DNA from: Jeotgalicoccus meleagridis
GTDB lineage: Bacteria > Bacillota > Bacilli > Staphylococcales > Salinicoccaceae
Assembly (NCBI RefSeq): GCF_903994045.1
Contig: NZ_CAJEWD010000004.1
Location: 1 to 64,000, forward strand
Length of the DNA: 64,000 bases
Direction of reading: 5' to 3'
The notes under the pieces were generated by a model. That model was not told the origin of the DNA and did not search any database. It worked only from the letters and a program-made list of their open reading frames with translations. Below, one piece after another: positions 27,594-42,585 of this stretch. Position 1 is the stretch's first letter. Every line of letters begins with the position of its first letter. A program made the position numbers and the translations under genes.

Positions 27594-28886
27594 TTACTTT
27601 GATGTCACCAAATGCTTCTCTGAACTACTATCATCAGTACGTTCAATATCTGCACCAAGTGCCTTTAATTTTTCATGGAATCGTACATATCCACGATCTA
27701 AATGTTTAAGTTCTGTAACAGTCGTATGACCATCAGCTGCTAACCCAGCTAAGATTAATGAAGCACCTGCTCGTAAGTCAGTCGCCTTCACTTGAGCACC
27801 ATACAACTGATTACCACCGCGAATGACAGCATGATTATCTTCAACTGTAATGTTCGCATTCATAGCTGAAAATTCTCTCACATGCATAAAGCGGTTTTCA
27901 AAGATAGTTTCAGTCATGATACTAGTTCCCTCGATAGTCGTTAATAATGCCATTATTTGACTCTGCATATCCGTTGGGAAACCAGGATATGGCATTGTTT
28001 TAATATCGACTGTCTTATATGTTGATGAAGGAATCACCCTAACATCATTACCTTCTTCTTTGAAAGTAATTCCAATTTCTTCGAGCTTAGCAACAACTGC
28101 TGACAAGTGTTCAATTACCACATTTTTCAGTAAAATTTCACTTCTTGTAATTGCTGCAGCTACCATAAAAGTACCTGCTTCTATGCGGTCAGGGATTACT
28201 GAGTGCTCAACACCACTAAGTGACTCTACACCAACAATTTTAATATGTCCCGTACCTGCACCACTGACATGACCACCCATAGCATTGATATAGTTTGCTA
28301 AATCAACAATCTCAGGCTCCATTGCAGCATTCTCTATGTGAGTAACACCTTCTGCAAGACTTGCTGCCATCATCAGATTCTGAGTTGCCCCAACACTTGG
28401 GAAATCCATATGAATTTTAGTCCCTTGTAAACGACCGTCTATTTTACCTTCAATATAACCAGAAGTTTGTTGAAATGAGACACCCATTTTCTCTAGTCCT
28501 TTGATGTGCTGTTCAATTGGACGTGATCCAATTGCACAACCACCAGGTTGAGCAATATTACAATATCCATAACGACTTAAGAGCGGCCCCATTACCAACA
28601 TGCTTGCACGCATTTTACTCACTAACTCATATGGGGCGATACAGTTTAACTCTCCAGAAGCATCAATTGTAACTTGATTTTTACCAAATTCAACTTTCGC
28701 TCCAAGTGTCTTATTTAATTCTGTCAATGTATCAACATCTGAAAGCTCAGGAACATTTTGAATAGTTGAAGTTCCTTTTGATGCTAACAAAGATGCTGCT
28801 AATATAGGTAACACTGCATTTTTGGCACCTTCTATTTCAACAGAGCCAGACAGCTTTTTGCCACCTTTAACAATAATCTTTTCCAT
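27594..28886 (-). CDS. murA: UDP-GlcNAc 1-carboxyvinyltransferase (MurA, copy 1)
   Basis: First committed step of peptidoglycan synthesis: transfer of enolpyruvate from PEP to UDP-GlcNAc. 430 aa with [15 protein letters not shown] and the fosfomycin-target Cys117 in [18 protein letters not shown] at 28886 follows GGAG at 7 nt; a longer frame has no site. Lies downstream of the atp operon together with a YwzB-like gene, as murA/murAA does in Bacillus and Staphylococcus. A second copy is at 46581. Confidence 0.95.
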   Translation of the reverse strand: MEKIIVKGGKKLSGSVEIEGAKNAVLPILAASLLASKGTSTIQNVPELSDVDTLTELNKTLGAKVEFGKNQVTIDASGELNCIAPYELVSKMRASMLVMGPLLSRYGYCNIAQPGGCAIGSRPIEQHIKGLEKMGVSFQQTSGYIEGKIDGRLQGTKIHMDFPSVGATQNLMMAASLAEGVTHIENAAMEPEIVDLANYINAMGGHVSGAGTGHIKIVGVESLSGVEHSVIPDRIEAGTFMVAAAITRSEILLKNVVIEHLSAVVAKLEEIGITFKEEGNDVRVIPSSTYKTVDIKTMPYPGFPTDMQSQIMALLTTIEGTSIMTETIFENRFMHVREFSAMNANITVEDNHAVIRGGNQLYGAQVKATDLRAGASLILAGLAADGHTTVTELKHLDRGYVRFHEKLKALGADIERTDDSSSEKHLVTSK

Positions 28887-28955
28887 TTTCTCACTCCATA
28901 TTTTATCTACCATTAATGTCAATAATACGGTGTTTGGGGCGTGCTTGTAAAGCAA

Positions 28956-29192
28956 TTAGCTAAACATTAAAGCCGTTTCCTGAGTATATCTAAAAACGTC
29001 CATAATGAAGTTGCTCAAGCCTGTTCCAATCAAGACACTGAGCAAGAGCATCATCAATCTACTACGTCCGACTTCACCTTGTCTGAAGATAAATTCTATC
29101 CTCACACCTTTTAATACCCAAAATGCTAAAAGGATACACAAAAAATGAAGAATTATATGCATTAAAGCTAATTGAGAATATCCGATATCCAT
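28956..29192 (-). CDS. DUF1146 (YwzB-like) membrane protein
   Basis: 78 aa with two membrane helices (about 7-26 and 45-64) separated by IEFIFRQGEVGRSR. Length, hydropathy and position between atpC and murA match the DUF1146/YwzB family. Function unknown. The start lies directly behind the atp operon terminator. Confidence 0.8.
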   Translation of the reverse strand: MDIGYSQLALMHIILHFLCILLAFWVLKGVRIEFIFRQGEVGRSRLMMLLLSVLIGTGLSNFIMDVFRYTQETALMFS

Positions 29193-29207
29193 TCATCCTT
29201 TCAAAGA

Positions 29208-29235
29208 AAAAAAGACTGGCAAGCCAGTCTTTTTT
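29208..29235. terminator. atp operon terminator
   Basis: AAAAGACTGGC-AA-GCCAGTCTTTT is a symmetrical stem with T runs on both sides, immediately after atpC. Confidence 0.92.
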
Positions 29236-29638
29236 AATATTTCGATACTTCTAAACGATTAAGTGCACGTTGAAGTGCAAGTTCAGCACGATATTTATCT
29301 ACACGCTCATCTTGCTTTTGTTCTAAGAGCTCACTTGCTCTTAGTCTAGCAGCTTCAGCACGCTCTGTATCAATATCCTTAGAAAATTCACCGGCTTGAA
29401 CAAGTACTGTGACGAGCTCTGGACGGACTTCTGCAAATCCTTCCGTCACTGCCAAATACTCAAACTTACCATCAATTTTAGCGCGAAGGACACCTATTTT
29501 AAGTGGTGTAACAGTTGGTATATGCCCTGCCATTACACCAAGTTCACCCTGTACAGTTTGAAGTACCACAATCTCGCAGTCTTCTTCATGAAAGACAGAG
29601 CCGTTAGGAGTAACTACATCTAGTGCAATTGTTGCCAT
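29234..29638 (-). CDS. atpC: ATP synthase epsilon subunit
   Basis: 134-aa F1 epsilon subunit: an N-terminal beta barrel (TIALDVVTPNGSVFHEEDC, VQGELGVMAGHIPTVTPLKIG) and a C-terminal helical hairpin (RAEAARLRASELLEQ). Couples rotation and inhibits ATP hydrolysis. Last gene of the atp operon. Confidence 0.97.
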   Translation of the reverse strand: MATIALDVVTPNGSVFHEEDCEIVVLQTVQGELGVMAGHIPTVTPLKIGVLRAKIDGKFEYLAVTEGFAEVRPELVTVLVQAGEFSKDIDTERAEAARLRASELLEQKQDERVDKYRAELALQRALNRLEVSKY

Positions 29639-29654
29639 GTTTTAACCTCCCGTT

Positions 29655-31979
<2,325 letters not shown>

Positions 31980-31997
31980 TTAGTAATTACTTACGTC

Positions 31998-33521
<1,524 letters not shown>

Positions 33522-34064
33522 TTAGCTATTCGTATGTTCTTTAAATTGATTTTTTATACCATCTAGCTGGCTCTTCACTGAACCATCATATACTTTTGAA
33601 CCAATGAGCACGCGAACGCCACCAATTAGATCTTCATTAATCTCGTTAGTGATGAGTAATTTTTCATAGCCTGTTTTATCGATAAAAATTTGACCAAGTT
33701 GATCTAATTCTTCTGATGATAATTTATAAACAGATTCCACAGTTACTCGTGCTTGGTTATGATTTTCATCATATAGTGTAAGAAAATCTTCGTATATTTC
33801 GTCTATTAAAATAAAGCGTTTTTTGTCTGTTAGGATGCGCAATAGATTTAATAATAATCTATCGGTTCCACTAAAAGTTTTTTCAACGACTGCTTTTCTT
33901 TCTTCAAGAGGAATTTTAGAGTTTTCTATAAAATCTTCAAAGTTTTCAACTAAAGCTATTGCTTTAATCACTTCAGAGAAATCATGTCTAACGCTCTCGA
34001 GCTTTCCTTCTTTTAAAGAAACATCAAAAAGTGCACTGGCGTATTGTTGACTTGCTACTGTCAT
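33522..34064 (-). CDS. atpH: ATP synthase delta subunit
   Basis: 180 aa, peripheral stalk cap joining b subunits to alpha. The N-terminal helical domain MTVASQQYASALFDVSLKEGK and the C-terminal GGVRVLIGSKVYDGSVKSQLDGI are diagnostic. Overlaps the atpF stop by one base (TAATG). Confidence 0.96.
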   Translation of the reverse strand: MTVASQQYASALFDVSLKEGKLESVRHDFSEVIKAIALVENFEDFIENSKIPLEERKAVVEKTFSGTDRLLLNLLRILTDKKRFILIDEIYEDFLTLYDENHNQARVTVESVYKLSSEELDQLGQIFIDKTGYEKLLITNEINEDLIGGVRVLIGSKVYDGSVKSQLDGIKNQFKEHTNS

Positions 34065-34582
34065 TACTTATCGCCTGCTTTCTGTAAGTACTTTTTGACA
34101 AGGTTTTTCTGATCGTCTTTATTGATCTCTTTGACAATCATCTTCTCTGCGATCAAGACTGATAGTTCAGCAACTTGATCATTGATGTCGCGAATTGCTT
34201 GTTCTTTCTCTCTTTCAATGTCGCCTTTAGCTTCTTGAATCATTTGACTCGCACGAGTTTGAGCGTCATTAATGATTGATTCTTGCTCTCTCTTCGCTTG
34301 ACCTTTAGCGTTTTCCATAAGTTCTGAAATTTCACTTTGGGTCTGTTTTAACAGTGCTTCATTTTCTTCTTTAAGACGTTCAGCTTCAACTCTTCTTTGT
34401 TCTGCAGAGTCGATATCATCATGGATGATTTGTTCGCGATCGTCCATAATTTTCTTAACCGGTTTCCATACAAAGTATGATAGGACTAAAAGTAATGTTA
34501 AAAAACTGACTAAGAGGACAAGAGATGTACCAATTGCCGTACCCATCGTCTCTCCAGCAGCACCTAAAATTAATAGTTCCAC
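34064..34582 (-). CDS. atpF: ATP synthase b subunit
   Basis: 172 aa: one membrane helix (about 14-40), then a long charged coiled coil ending in IAEKMIVKEI. Forms the peripheral stalk. Separated from atpE by a 97-bp gap holding a strong hairpin. Confidence 0.96.
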   Translation of the reverse strand: MELLILGAAGETMGTAIGTSLVLLVSFLTLLLVLSYFVWKPVKKIMDDREQIIHDDIDSAEQRRVEAERLKEENEALLKQTQSEISELMENAKGQAKREQESIINDAQTRASQMIQEAKGDIEREKEQAIRDINDQVAELSVLIAEKMIVKEINKDDQKNLVKKYLQKAGDK

Positions 34583-34637
34583 CTATGTACACTCCTTTCA
34601 AAAAGTCTCTTTACTCTAGTTAAAAACATAATAAGAT

Positions 34638-34665
34638 GGCGAAATCTTGAGAATAAGACTTCGCC
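34638..34665 (-). other. Intercistronic hairpin between atpE and atpF
   Basis: On the minus strand GGCGAAGTCTT and AAGATTTCGCC pair over 11 bp with one G-T pair around a 6-nt loop. No T run follows, so it is not a standard terminator. It lies just 3' of atpE, whose product is needed in about ten copies per enzyme, and could protect or delimit the atpE message. Confidence 0.7.
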
Positions 34666-34679
34666 TTATATAACGACTC

Positions 34680-34925
<246 letters not shown>

Positions 34926-34940
34926 TTATTTTTTATTATA

Positions 34941-36051
<1,111 letters not shown>

Positions 36052-36105
36052 TTGATACTCCTGTTGGCATACAATATGTTGTGAAAACTATTACATGCCC
36101 TTGTA

Positions 36106-36134
36106 ATTTTATCGGAGTGTAATTTTTGTGTCAA
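36106..36134 (-). promoter_or_regulatory. atp operon promoter (sigma A)
   Basis: On the minus strand TTGACA (36134-36129), 17 bp and TAAAAT (36111-36106), about 55 bp upstream of atpI. Confidence 0.85.
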
Positions 36135-36170
36135 CAAATTCTCAAAACCTTAACAGGTTGTTCACAATTA

Positions 36171-37310
36171 CTAATCATTTACGGAAAAACTGATAGGTTT
36201 TTCTTTACGTATGCCATAATAATACTTAATGTTTTCACAAATTCTTTTAGAAGCTTGCCCATCTCCATAAGGGTTATTAGTTTGAGCCATTGCCTGATAC
36301 TTTTCATCATCCGTCAATAGTTCTTTAGCAAGCTGATAAATATTTTCTTGTTCGATACCTGCAAGTTTTAAAGTACCTGCTTTAACACCTTCTGGACGCT
36401 CAGTTGTATCACGTAAGACTAAAACCGGCTTACCAAGTGAAGGTGCTTCTTCTTGTACACCACCAGAATCCGTTAAAATCAAGTGACTTTTAGCTGCAAA
36501 GTTATGGAAGTCTAAGACATCCAAAGGCTCAATGAGCTCTACTCTGTCATGATTACCTAGGTATTGCTCTGCAATTTCTCTTACCTTAGGGTTTTTATGC
36601 ATAGGATAAACAACCGTCACATTTTCAAACTCATCAACAAGTTGGCGAACTGCACCAAAGATGTTGTGCATCGGCTGACCGATATTTTCACGACGGTGCG
36701 CCGTTAAAAGAATAACTTTATTATCCTTATGTTTCTCAATAATGTCAGATTGATAATTTTCATCTACTGTGGTCTTTAAGGCATCTATTGCTGTATTTCC
36801 TGTAACAGAAATATATTTAGGGTCCTTATTTTCATCTAGTAGATTTTGACGTGCGTCTTCTGTAGGTGAGAAGTGAAGGTCTGCTAACACACCTGTCATT
36901 TGACGGTTAGCTTCCTCTGGGAACGGTGAATACTTATTGTGAGTACGTAGTCCGGCTTCAACATGGCCGATATCTACTTCGTTATAGAAGGCAGCAAGTG
37001 AACCTGCAAAAGTGGTTGTCGTATCACCATGAACCAAAATCATATCTGGTTTTACTTCTTTAATTACCGATTCTAATCCTTCAATTACACGACCAGTCAC
37101 TTCAGATAAAGTTTGGCCAGCTTTCATGATATTCAAATCATAGTCTGGTGTAATGTTAAAAGTTTCTAGTACTTGGTCTAACATTTCTCTGTGTTGGGCT
37201 GTTACTACTACGACAGGTTCAATTTCTTCATCTTTTTGCATTTCGAGTACTAGGGGTGCCATCTTAATGGCTTCTGGCCTAGTACCAAAAATAGTCATTA
37301 TCTTCTTCAT
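36171..37310 (-). CDS. mnaA: UDP-N-acetylglucosamine 2-epimerase (non-hydrolysing)
   Basis: Interconverts UDP-GlcNAc and UDP-ManNAc, the precursor of the wall teichoic acid linkage unit. 379 aa, GT-B fold: GTRPEAIKMAPLV, HGDTTTTFAGSLAAFY, HVEAGLRTHNKYSPFPEE and LTDSGGVQEEAPSLGKPVLVLR. Located between upp and atpI, as in Staphylococcus (mnaA, also called wecB). Confidence 0.96.
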   Translation of the reverse strand: MKKIMTIFGTRPEAIKMAPLVLEMQKDEEIEPVVVVTAQHREMLDQVLETFNITPDYDLNIMKAGQTLSEVTGRVIEGLESVIKEVKPDMILVHGDTTTTFAGSLAAFYNEVDIGHVEAGLRTHNKYSPFPEEANRQMTGVLADLHFSPTEDARQNLLDENKDPKYISVTGNTAIDALKTTVDENYQSDIIEKHKDNKVILLTAHRRENIGQPMHNIFGAVRQLVDEFENVTVVYPMHKNPKVREIAEQYLGNHDRVELIEPLDVLDFHNFAAKSHLILTDSGGVQEEAPSLGKPVLVLRDTTERPEGVKAGTLKLAGIEQENIYQLAKELLTDDEKYQAMAQTNNPYGDGQASKRICENIKYYYGIRKEKPISFSVND

Positions 37311-37330
37311 AGCAATCTCCTATTATTTTA

Positions 37331-37960
37331 TTAGCGAGTACCGAATAAACGGTCTCCTGCATCGCCAAGTCCTGGTACAATATAAGATTTTTCATTTAAT
37401 TTTTCATCCAAGGCCGCAATATAGATATCAACGTCTGGGTGCGCCTCTTTTAAGACTTCTACACCCTCAGGTGCTGCAATCAAACAGATGAAACGAATTT
37501 TAGTTGCTCCATGTTTTTTGATTGCTGTGATTGCTTCTACCGCTGAAGCCCCAGTTGCAAGCATCGGATCAATGACAAAGATATCTCTATCTTCGATGTC
37601 CCCAGGGAATTTTGCGTAATATTCAACTGCTTCTAATGTTTCTGGATCACGATATAGACCGATGTGGCCGACACGTGCAGATGGTATTAATTTCAAAATA
37701 CCTTCTTGCATGCCAAGACCAGCACGCAAAATTGGAACAAGGCCAAGTTTTTTACCGCTAAGTCTTTTAGCTGTCGTTTCCTGTACTGGTGTTTTAACAT
37801 TGACATCTTCAAGTGATAGATCTCTAGTGACTTCATAGGCCATTAACATGCCCACTTCATCCACCAATTCTCTAAATTCTTTCGTTGATGTATTCTCATC
37901 TCGTATATAGCTCATTTTATGCTGAATCAACGGATGATCCATTACTTGTACTTTAGACAT
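37331..37960 (-). CDS. upp: Uracil phosphoribosyltransferase
   Basis: Salvages uracil to UMP with PRPP. 209 aa, with [15 protein letters not shown], the PRPP loop [15 protein letters not shown] and the C-terminal uracil-binding [16 protein letters not shown]. Twenty bases before mnaA in the same direction. Confidence 0.97.
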   Translation of the reverse strand: MSKVQVMDHPLIQHKMSYIRDENTSTKEFRELVDEVGMLMAYEVTRDLSLEDVNVKTPVQETTAKRLSGKKLGLVPILRAGLGMQEGILKLIPSARVGHIGLYRDPETLEAVEYYAKFPGDIEDRDIFVIDPMLATGASAVEAITAIKKHGATKIRFICLIAAPEGVEVLKEAHPDVDIYIAALDEKLNEKSYIVPGLGDAGDRLFGTR

Positions 37961-37983
37961 ACTACTTCCTCCACTCCAGAAAT

Positions 37984-38007
37984 TAACCGGATGATTCCAT
38001 CCGGTTT
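37984..38007 (-). terminator. Weak terminator or hairpin between glyA and upp
   Basis: AACCGGATG, loop, CATCCGGTT with only TTAATTT after it on the minus strand. Might attenuate rather than end transcription. Confidence 0.45.
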
Positions 38008-38022
38008 ATATTATAACTTACT

Positions 38023-39258
38023 TTATTTATATAGTGGATACTTTCCAGTCAATTTAGTTACTTTTTCATGGATTCCATTTAAATCTTCATCATTTTTCAG
38101 ACGTGATAAGGTTTCCACGATAATTTCGCCAACTTCTGTCATATCTTCTGTTGTAAAACCACGAGTCGTCATAGCTGGAGTACCCAGACGAATACCACTT
38201 GTGACAAATGGTGATGCTTCATCGAATGGAATTGTATTTTTATTTACTGTAATACCAACTTCATCTAGTGCTTCTTCTGCCTGTTTACCTGTAAGTCCAA
38301 AAGCCTTAACATCTACTAAAACAATATGGTTATCTGTACCACCAGAAACAATTCGTAGTCCACCCGCTTCAAGTGCTGTAGCTAAAGCTTTGGCATTTTC
38401 AATGACTTGTTCTTGATATGCTTTAAAATCATCTTGTAAAGCTTCTCCGAATGCGATTGCCTTAGCAGCAATCACATGCATTAATGGACCACCTTGAATT
38501 CCAGGGAAGATATTTTTATCAATTGCTTTAGCAAATTCTGCAGTTGTTAAAATTAAACCACCACGTGGCCCCCTTAGTGTTTTATGTGTAGTAGATGTGA
38601 CAAAATGAGCATGTGGAACTGGGTTAGGATGAAGTCCCGCTGCAACTAAACCTGCAATATGAGCCATATCCACAAGTAAGTATGCACCAATTTCGTCAGC
38701 TATTTCACGGAACTTCTTAAAATCGATTGTTTTAGAGTATGCACTACCACCTGCAACAATCATTTTAGGTTTTTCTTTAACAGCAATCTCTCTCAGCTGA
38801 TCATAGTCAATCACTTCATCTTCTTTAGTCACACCATAAGAGATGAAGTTAAATAATTTACCAGAGAAGTTAACCGGAGAACCATGAGTCAAATGTCCGC
38901 CATGTGATAAATCCATCCCCAGAATTTTATCACCTGGTTCTAATACTGAGAAATAGACTGCCATGTTTGCTTGTGAGCCCGAATGCGGTTGAACGTTAGC
39001 GTGTTCTGCACCGAAGATTTCTTTGGCACGGTCTCTTGCTAAGTTTTCTACTACGTCTACGTGTTCACACCCACCGTAGTAGCGTTTCCCCGGATAACCT
39101 TCAGCATATTTGTTCGTTAAAATTGAACCTTGTGCCTCAAGTACTGCACGCGACACAAAGTTTTCACTCGCAATTAATTCAATATTATTATTTTGTCTAG
39201 CTAATTCCTTATCTATTACTTCTTGAACTTGTGGATCTTGTGATTGTATGTATGTCAT
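38023..39258 (-). CDS. glyA: Serine hydroxymethyltransferase
   Basis: PLP enzyme making glycine and methylene-THF from serine. 411 aa: [47 protein letters not shown] and the PLP-lysine segment [18 protein letters not shown] at 39258 has AAAGGGG 8 nt upstream; longer readings would overlap ywlG further. Confidence 0.97.
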   Translation of the reverse strand: MTYIQSQDPQVQEVIDKELARQNNNIELIASENFVSRAVLEAQGSILTNKYAEGYPGKRYYGGCEHVDVVENLARDRAKEIFGAEHANVQPHSGSQANMAVYFSVLEPGDKILGMDLSHGGHLTHGSPVNFSGKLFNFISYGVTKEDEVIDYDQLREIAVKEKPKMIVAGGSAYSKTIDFKKFREIADEIGAYLLVDMAHIAGLVAAGLHPNPVPHAHFVTSTTHKTLRGPRGGLILTTAEFAKAIDKNIFPGIQGGPLMHVIAAKAIAFGEALQDDFKAYQEQVIENAKALATALEAGGLRIVSGGTDNHIVLVDVKAFGLTGKQAEEALDEVGITVNKNTIPFDEASPFVTSGIRLGTPAMTTRGFTTEDMTEVGEIIVETLSRLKNDEDLNGIHEKVTKLTGKYPLYK

Positions 39259-39271
39259 TGTCATTACCCCT

Positions 39272-39823
39272 TTATGATTTATAATGTGCTCTCGGACCAC
39301 CGATAAGTTTCGGACGTGTTCTTGCAATCGTCACATTCGCTTCACCAACAGTTTTAACTGAGGTTCTCACTGGTATGGCCACTCTTTTTAAGTGCATACC
39401 AATTAAGGTCTGCCCAATGTCGATTCCTAAATCAGCTGTAACACTGTCAACCACAACAGGGACTTCTAAATGATGATATGTGTACTCACTTAGACTGCCG
39501 CCTGCATGTTTGTGAGGGACTACCGAAACTTCTTCTAAGCCTAACTGTTCCATGGTGTGTCGCTCAGTTGTTAAAGCTCGATTTATATGTTCGCAACCTT
39601 GAATTAAAAGATGTAAATTTTTCTCTTTAGCTAGCTTTGAAATTTGTTCATAGATCACTTTTGCTGCTTGATCGGATGATGATTTACCAATGTGACCCCC
39701 TATTGTTTCCGAAGTCGAGCAACCGATTACAAGCACTTGTCCGTCATCAAAAAACTCTTGTTCATTTAAATCTTCAATTAACCGCTCTAAATCATTCTTC
39801 AATTTTACAAATTCGTCGTTCAT
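39272..39823 (-). CDS. YwlG-like protein (TIGR01440 / DUF436)
   Basis: 183 aa, conserved in Firmicutes between rpiB and glyA. Recognisable parts: [53 protein letters not shown] and [19 protein letters not shown]. No known enzyme activity. ATG at 39823 has GGGTGG just upstream and overlaps the rpiB end by 32 bp. Confidence 0.88.
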   Translation of the reverse strand: MNDEFVKLKNDLERLIEDLNEQEFFDDGQVLVIGCSTSETIGGHIGKSSSDQAAKVIYEQISKLAKEKNLHLLIQGCEHINRALTTERHTMEQLGLEEVSVVPHKHAGGSLSEYTYHHLEVPVVVDSVTADLGIDIGQTLIGMHLKRVAIPVRTSVKTVGEANVTIARTRPKLIGGPRAHYKS

Positions 39824-40220
39824 GTCTACCACCCTCAAATTCAGTATTTAGCCATGTATCAACAATCTCTAGAGCAAGGCCCTGTCCGATTACTCTTTCA
39901 CCCATTGCTAAAATATTAGAATCATTATGCTGGCGTGTTGCCTTTGCAGAAAATGTGTCATGTACTAATGCACAGCGAATGCCCTTTGTTTTGTTAGCAG
40001 TAATACTCATACCGATTCCTGTACCACAGATTAGAATACCCTTGTCGTACTCTCCAGCTGCCACTTTTTCAGCGACTGGCTTTGCGTAGTCCGGATAATC
40101 TACAGATGCTGTTGAATCCGGTCCAAGATCTGTATATTCTATACCTTGTTCACTTAAGTGTTCAGTAATTGCTTTTTTTAAATTCACGCCACCGTGATCA
40201 GATGCAATAACTAGTTTCAT
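39792..40220 (-). CDS. rpiB: Ribose-5-phosphate isomerase B family protein
   Basis: 142-aa RpiB/LacAB-type sugar-phosphate isomerase: IASDHGGVNLKKAI, DYPDYAKPVAEKV, GILICGTGIGMSITANK and RQHNDSNILAMGERV. Expected to interconvert ribose 5-phosphate and ribulose 5-phosphate. Confidence 0.93.
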   Translation of the reverse strand: MKLVIASDHGGVNLKKAITEHLSEQGIEYTDLGPDSTASVDYPDYAKPVAEKVAAGEYDKGILICGTGIGMSITANKTKGIRCALVHDTFSAKATRQHNDSNILAMGERVIGQGLALEIVDTWLNTEFEGGRHERRICKIEE

Positions 40221-40276
40221 TAGAGCTCATCTCCTTTTCCACATTATACCTTACCTATTGACAGACTTTCAAAAAT

Positions 40277-40696
40277 TTACTGAATTTTATTATCTATTTG
40301 ATCGATATAGGAAGATATCTCTAAAAATACTCTGCGATAATCTTTTTCTTCTCCTCCATATGGATCCATAATATCTTTATTACCTTGACCTACGAAGTCA
40401 GAAAGCAGCGAAACATTCGCTTTTGGATAAAAATTTAATATAGCCTTTTTATGATTCTGACCCATCACTAGGAGTTTACTGTCTGCGATATCCTCTTGAC
40501 TTAGATTTTGCGGTTTAGATGGCTTCGAAAGATTTTCTTCATCAATGATTTTTAAACTGTTTTCATTGACCGCGTCTTCTACTACAAACAAGCCACGCGA
40601 CTGGATATCTAAGTCTGGAAATTTACTTCTCATGTAACTTTCAGCTAAAGGACTTCGACAAGTGTTACCTGTACAGACAAAAATGTATTTAGTCAC
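40277..40696 (-). CDS. ywlE: Low-molecular-weight phosphatase, probable protein-arginine phosphatase YwlE
   Basis: 139 aa. The P-loop reads VCTGNTCRSPLAE and the acid is in DIMDPYGG. The Thr in GNTCRS, where tyrosine phosphatases generally have Ile or Leu, is the established mark of arginine-phosphate specificity in YwlE. Starts within the last 8 bp of ywlC. Its usual opponent McsB is not in this window. Confidence 0.88.
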   Translation of the reverse strand: MTKYIFVCTGNTCRSPLAESYMRSKFPDLDIQSRGLFVVEDAVNENSLKIIDEENLSKPSKPQNLSQEDIADSKLLVMGQNHKKAILNFYPKANVSLLSDFVGQGNKDIMDPYGGEEKDYRRVFLEISSYIDQIDNKIQ

Positions 40697-41738
40697 CAGA
40701 AATCACTTCATTTCCAGTCGCTTTATATATACGATTCATCAATCCTTCTGATTCTGGGTTTTTATCAAAACCATGTATGAAAATAATGTCGACATCTGAA
40801 GTGTCCATGACACGGAGTGCTGCATAAAGATTTCTCGCAGCCTCTTTGTAAGACTGTTCGTCCCTACAAAGACTAATAAATTGCACTTCGCCATCAATAA
40901 ACTCACGGCATGATTCCGGAGCAATCAAGCCAACCTTTTGATGTCTTTCAACAGGTAGTTTTGTGTTATTAGTAATACCACCTTCTATAACAATCAATGG
41001 CTGATGTGGTGCGTAATGCTTATATTTCATGCCAGGAGAGATCGGTTTATCGCTATCACCTTCAAATGATTCAACCTCTACATTTAGTACCGCTTCTAAG
41101 TCCGCTCTAGAAATGGCGCCTGGTCTAGCGATGCGGTAAGGAAATTGTGTACAGTCTAAAACAGTACTTTCTATACCATAGTCCGCTGATTCACTATCCA
41201 CTACTCCGTAGACTTTATTGTTCAAGTCGTCGATTACATGATGTGCATTAGTCGGTGAAGGTTTACCACTTAAGTTTGCACTCGGTGCTGCAAGGGGCAT
41301 ATCCGCATGCTGAATAATTTTACGACCTACAGGATGACTTGGCATACGTACAGCCACAGAATTAAGTTCAGCAACTGCATTTGATGCTAAGTAGTCACCT
41401 ACTAAGGGTAAGATAAAAGAAATTGGTCCCGGCCAAAAATGCGCCATCATTGTTTTGACTCTTTTATCGAGTGGAGGCGTAAACTTCTCAAGTTGAGCTA
41501 CATCATGAATATGAATAATCAAGGGATTGTCACCTGGTCGTCCTTTAGCCTGAAATATCTTATGAATCGCTTCTGGATTTCTAGCATCTGCAGCTAGACC
41601 ATATACAGTTTCTGTTGGAATAGCAACAATTTCACCGTAGGTGAATGCTGTTTTAATCTCATCTAATTTTTCCTCTAAAGAAGCTTTTTGACTCTTATTT
41701 TCTAAGTCTGAACTACTAATTTCCCAAACTTTAGTCAT
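40689..41738 (-). CDS. ywlC: L-threonylcarbamoyladenylate synthase (Sua5/YwlC)
   Basis: Makes threonylcarbamoyl-AMP for tRNA t6A37. 349 aa with the YrdC domain (GEIVAIPTETVYGLAADARN, GRPGDNPLIIHI, LAAPSANLSGKPSPT, STVLDCT) and the C-terminal Sua5 domain after about 215 (SPGMKYKHYAPHQPL). ATG at 41738 has GGGGTG upstream and overlaps prmC by 8 bp. Confidence 0.95.
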   Translation of the reverse strand: MTKVWEISSSDLENKSQKASLEEKLDEIKTAFTYGEIVAIPTETVYGLAADARNPEAIHKIFQAKGRPGDNPLIIHIHDVAQLEKFTPPLDKRVKTMMAHFWPGPISFILPLVGDYLASNAVAELNSVAVRMPSHPVGRKIIQHADMPLAAPSANLSGKPSPTNAHHVIDDLNNKVYGVVDSESADYGIESTVLDCTQFPYRIARPGAISRADLEAVLNVEVESFEGDSDKPISPGMKYKHYAPHQPLIVIEGGITNNTKLPVERHQKVGLIAPESCREFIDGEVQFISLCRDEQSYKEAARNLYAALRVMDTSDVDIIFIHGFDKNPESEGLMNRIYKATGNEVISGD

Positions 41739-42585
41739 GCTGTTCACCCCAAGTAAAATGTAATATTCTATCGTTGCCATTAATATCTTTAATCACTTTT
41801 GCATCAGTATTCGGCCAAGTTTTTTCTATGAATCTTAGTAATGGCTGTCCTTGTGAAAATCCTATTTCAAAATACACTCGACCATTGCTCTTTAATACAC
41901 TTGGTAAATTTGAAATCATTGCTTTATAGAGATAGAGTCCCTGATCTTCAGCGAATAGTGCTGTCATCGGTTCGTATTTTAAAACTGAAGGTGACATTAA
42001 ATGCCTTTCTTCTTGGCTAATATACGGCGGATTTGATACTAGGATATCTAATTTAATCCCTCTTTCTATGAAAGGTTCAAATAAATCACCATGTAAATAA
42101 GTAGGTTCTATACCTTGTTCTTTTCCATTCAACTTCGCAACCTCTAAAGCTTCATATGAAATATCGCTAAGGAAGACCTGATTTTCTTGCCAGTGTTTTT
42201 GTAAAGTTAAACCAATGACGCCGCTTCCTGTTCCTATATCCGCAACTACTGAACCATTATCGTCTTCGTGTTTTAAAATGTAGTCGACTAATTCTTCGGT
42301 TTCAGGACGTGGGATTAGAGTGTCTGGTGTCACCTTGAAGTAGGCATCATAAAAATAAGCAGAGCCTAAAACATATTGGTATGGCTCATTGTTCATCACT
42401 CTTTTAAGCGCTTGTTCAAAAGCATGGAGATCAGCTTCAGGCATAGGTTCCTCACCGTGCAGCATAAGCTGTGTCAGATTCATGCCGAACATTTCTTCCA
42501 TTAGAATTGATGCTAGTCGTGATTCTTTTCCAGATATACTTAAAGAGGCTTTCGCCTCTTTAAGTATATCTTTATATGGTTTCAT
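41731..42585 (-). CDS. prmC: Peptide chain release factor N5-glutamine methyltransferase
   Basis: Methylates the GGQ glutamine of release factors. 284 aa, N-terminal helical domain then a SAM-dependent methyltransferase domain with [15 protein letters not shown] and the signature LVSNPPYIS. Overlaps prfA, its substrate gene, by 14 bp. Confidence 0.96.
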   Translation of the reverse strand: MKPYKDILKEAKASLSISGKESRLASILMEEMFGMNLTQLMLHGEEPMPEADLHAFEQALKRVMNNEPYQYVLGSAYFYDAYFKVTPDTLIPRPETEELVDYILKHEDDNGSVVADIGTGSGVIGLTLQKHWQENQVFLSDISYEALEVAKLNGKEQGIEPTYLHGDLFEPFIERGIKLDILVSNPPYISQEERHLMSPSVLKYEPMTALFAEDQGLYLYKAMISNLPSVLKSNGRVYFEIGFSQGQPLLRFIEKTWPNTDAKVIKDINGNDRILHFTWGEQHD

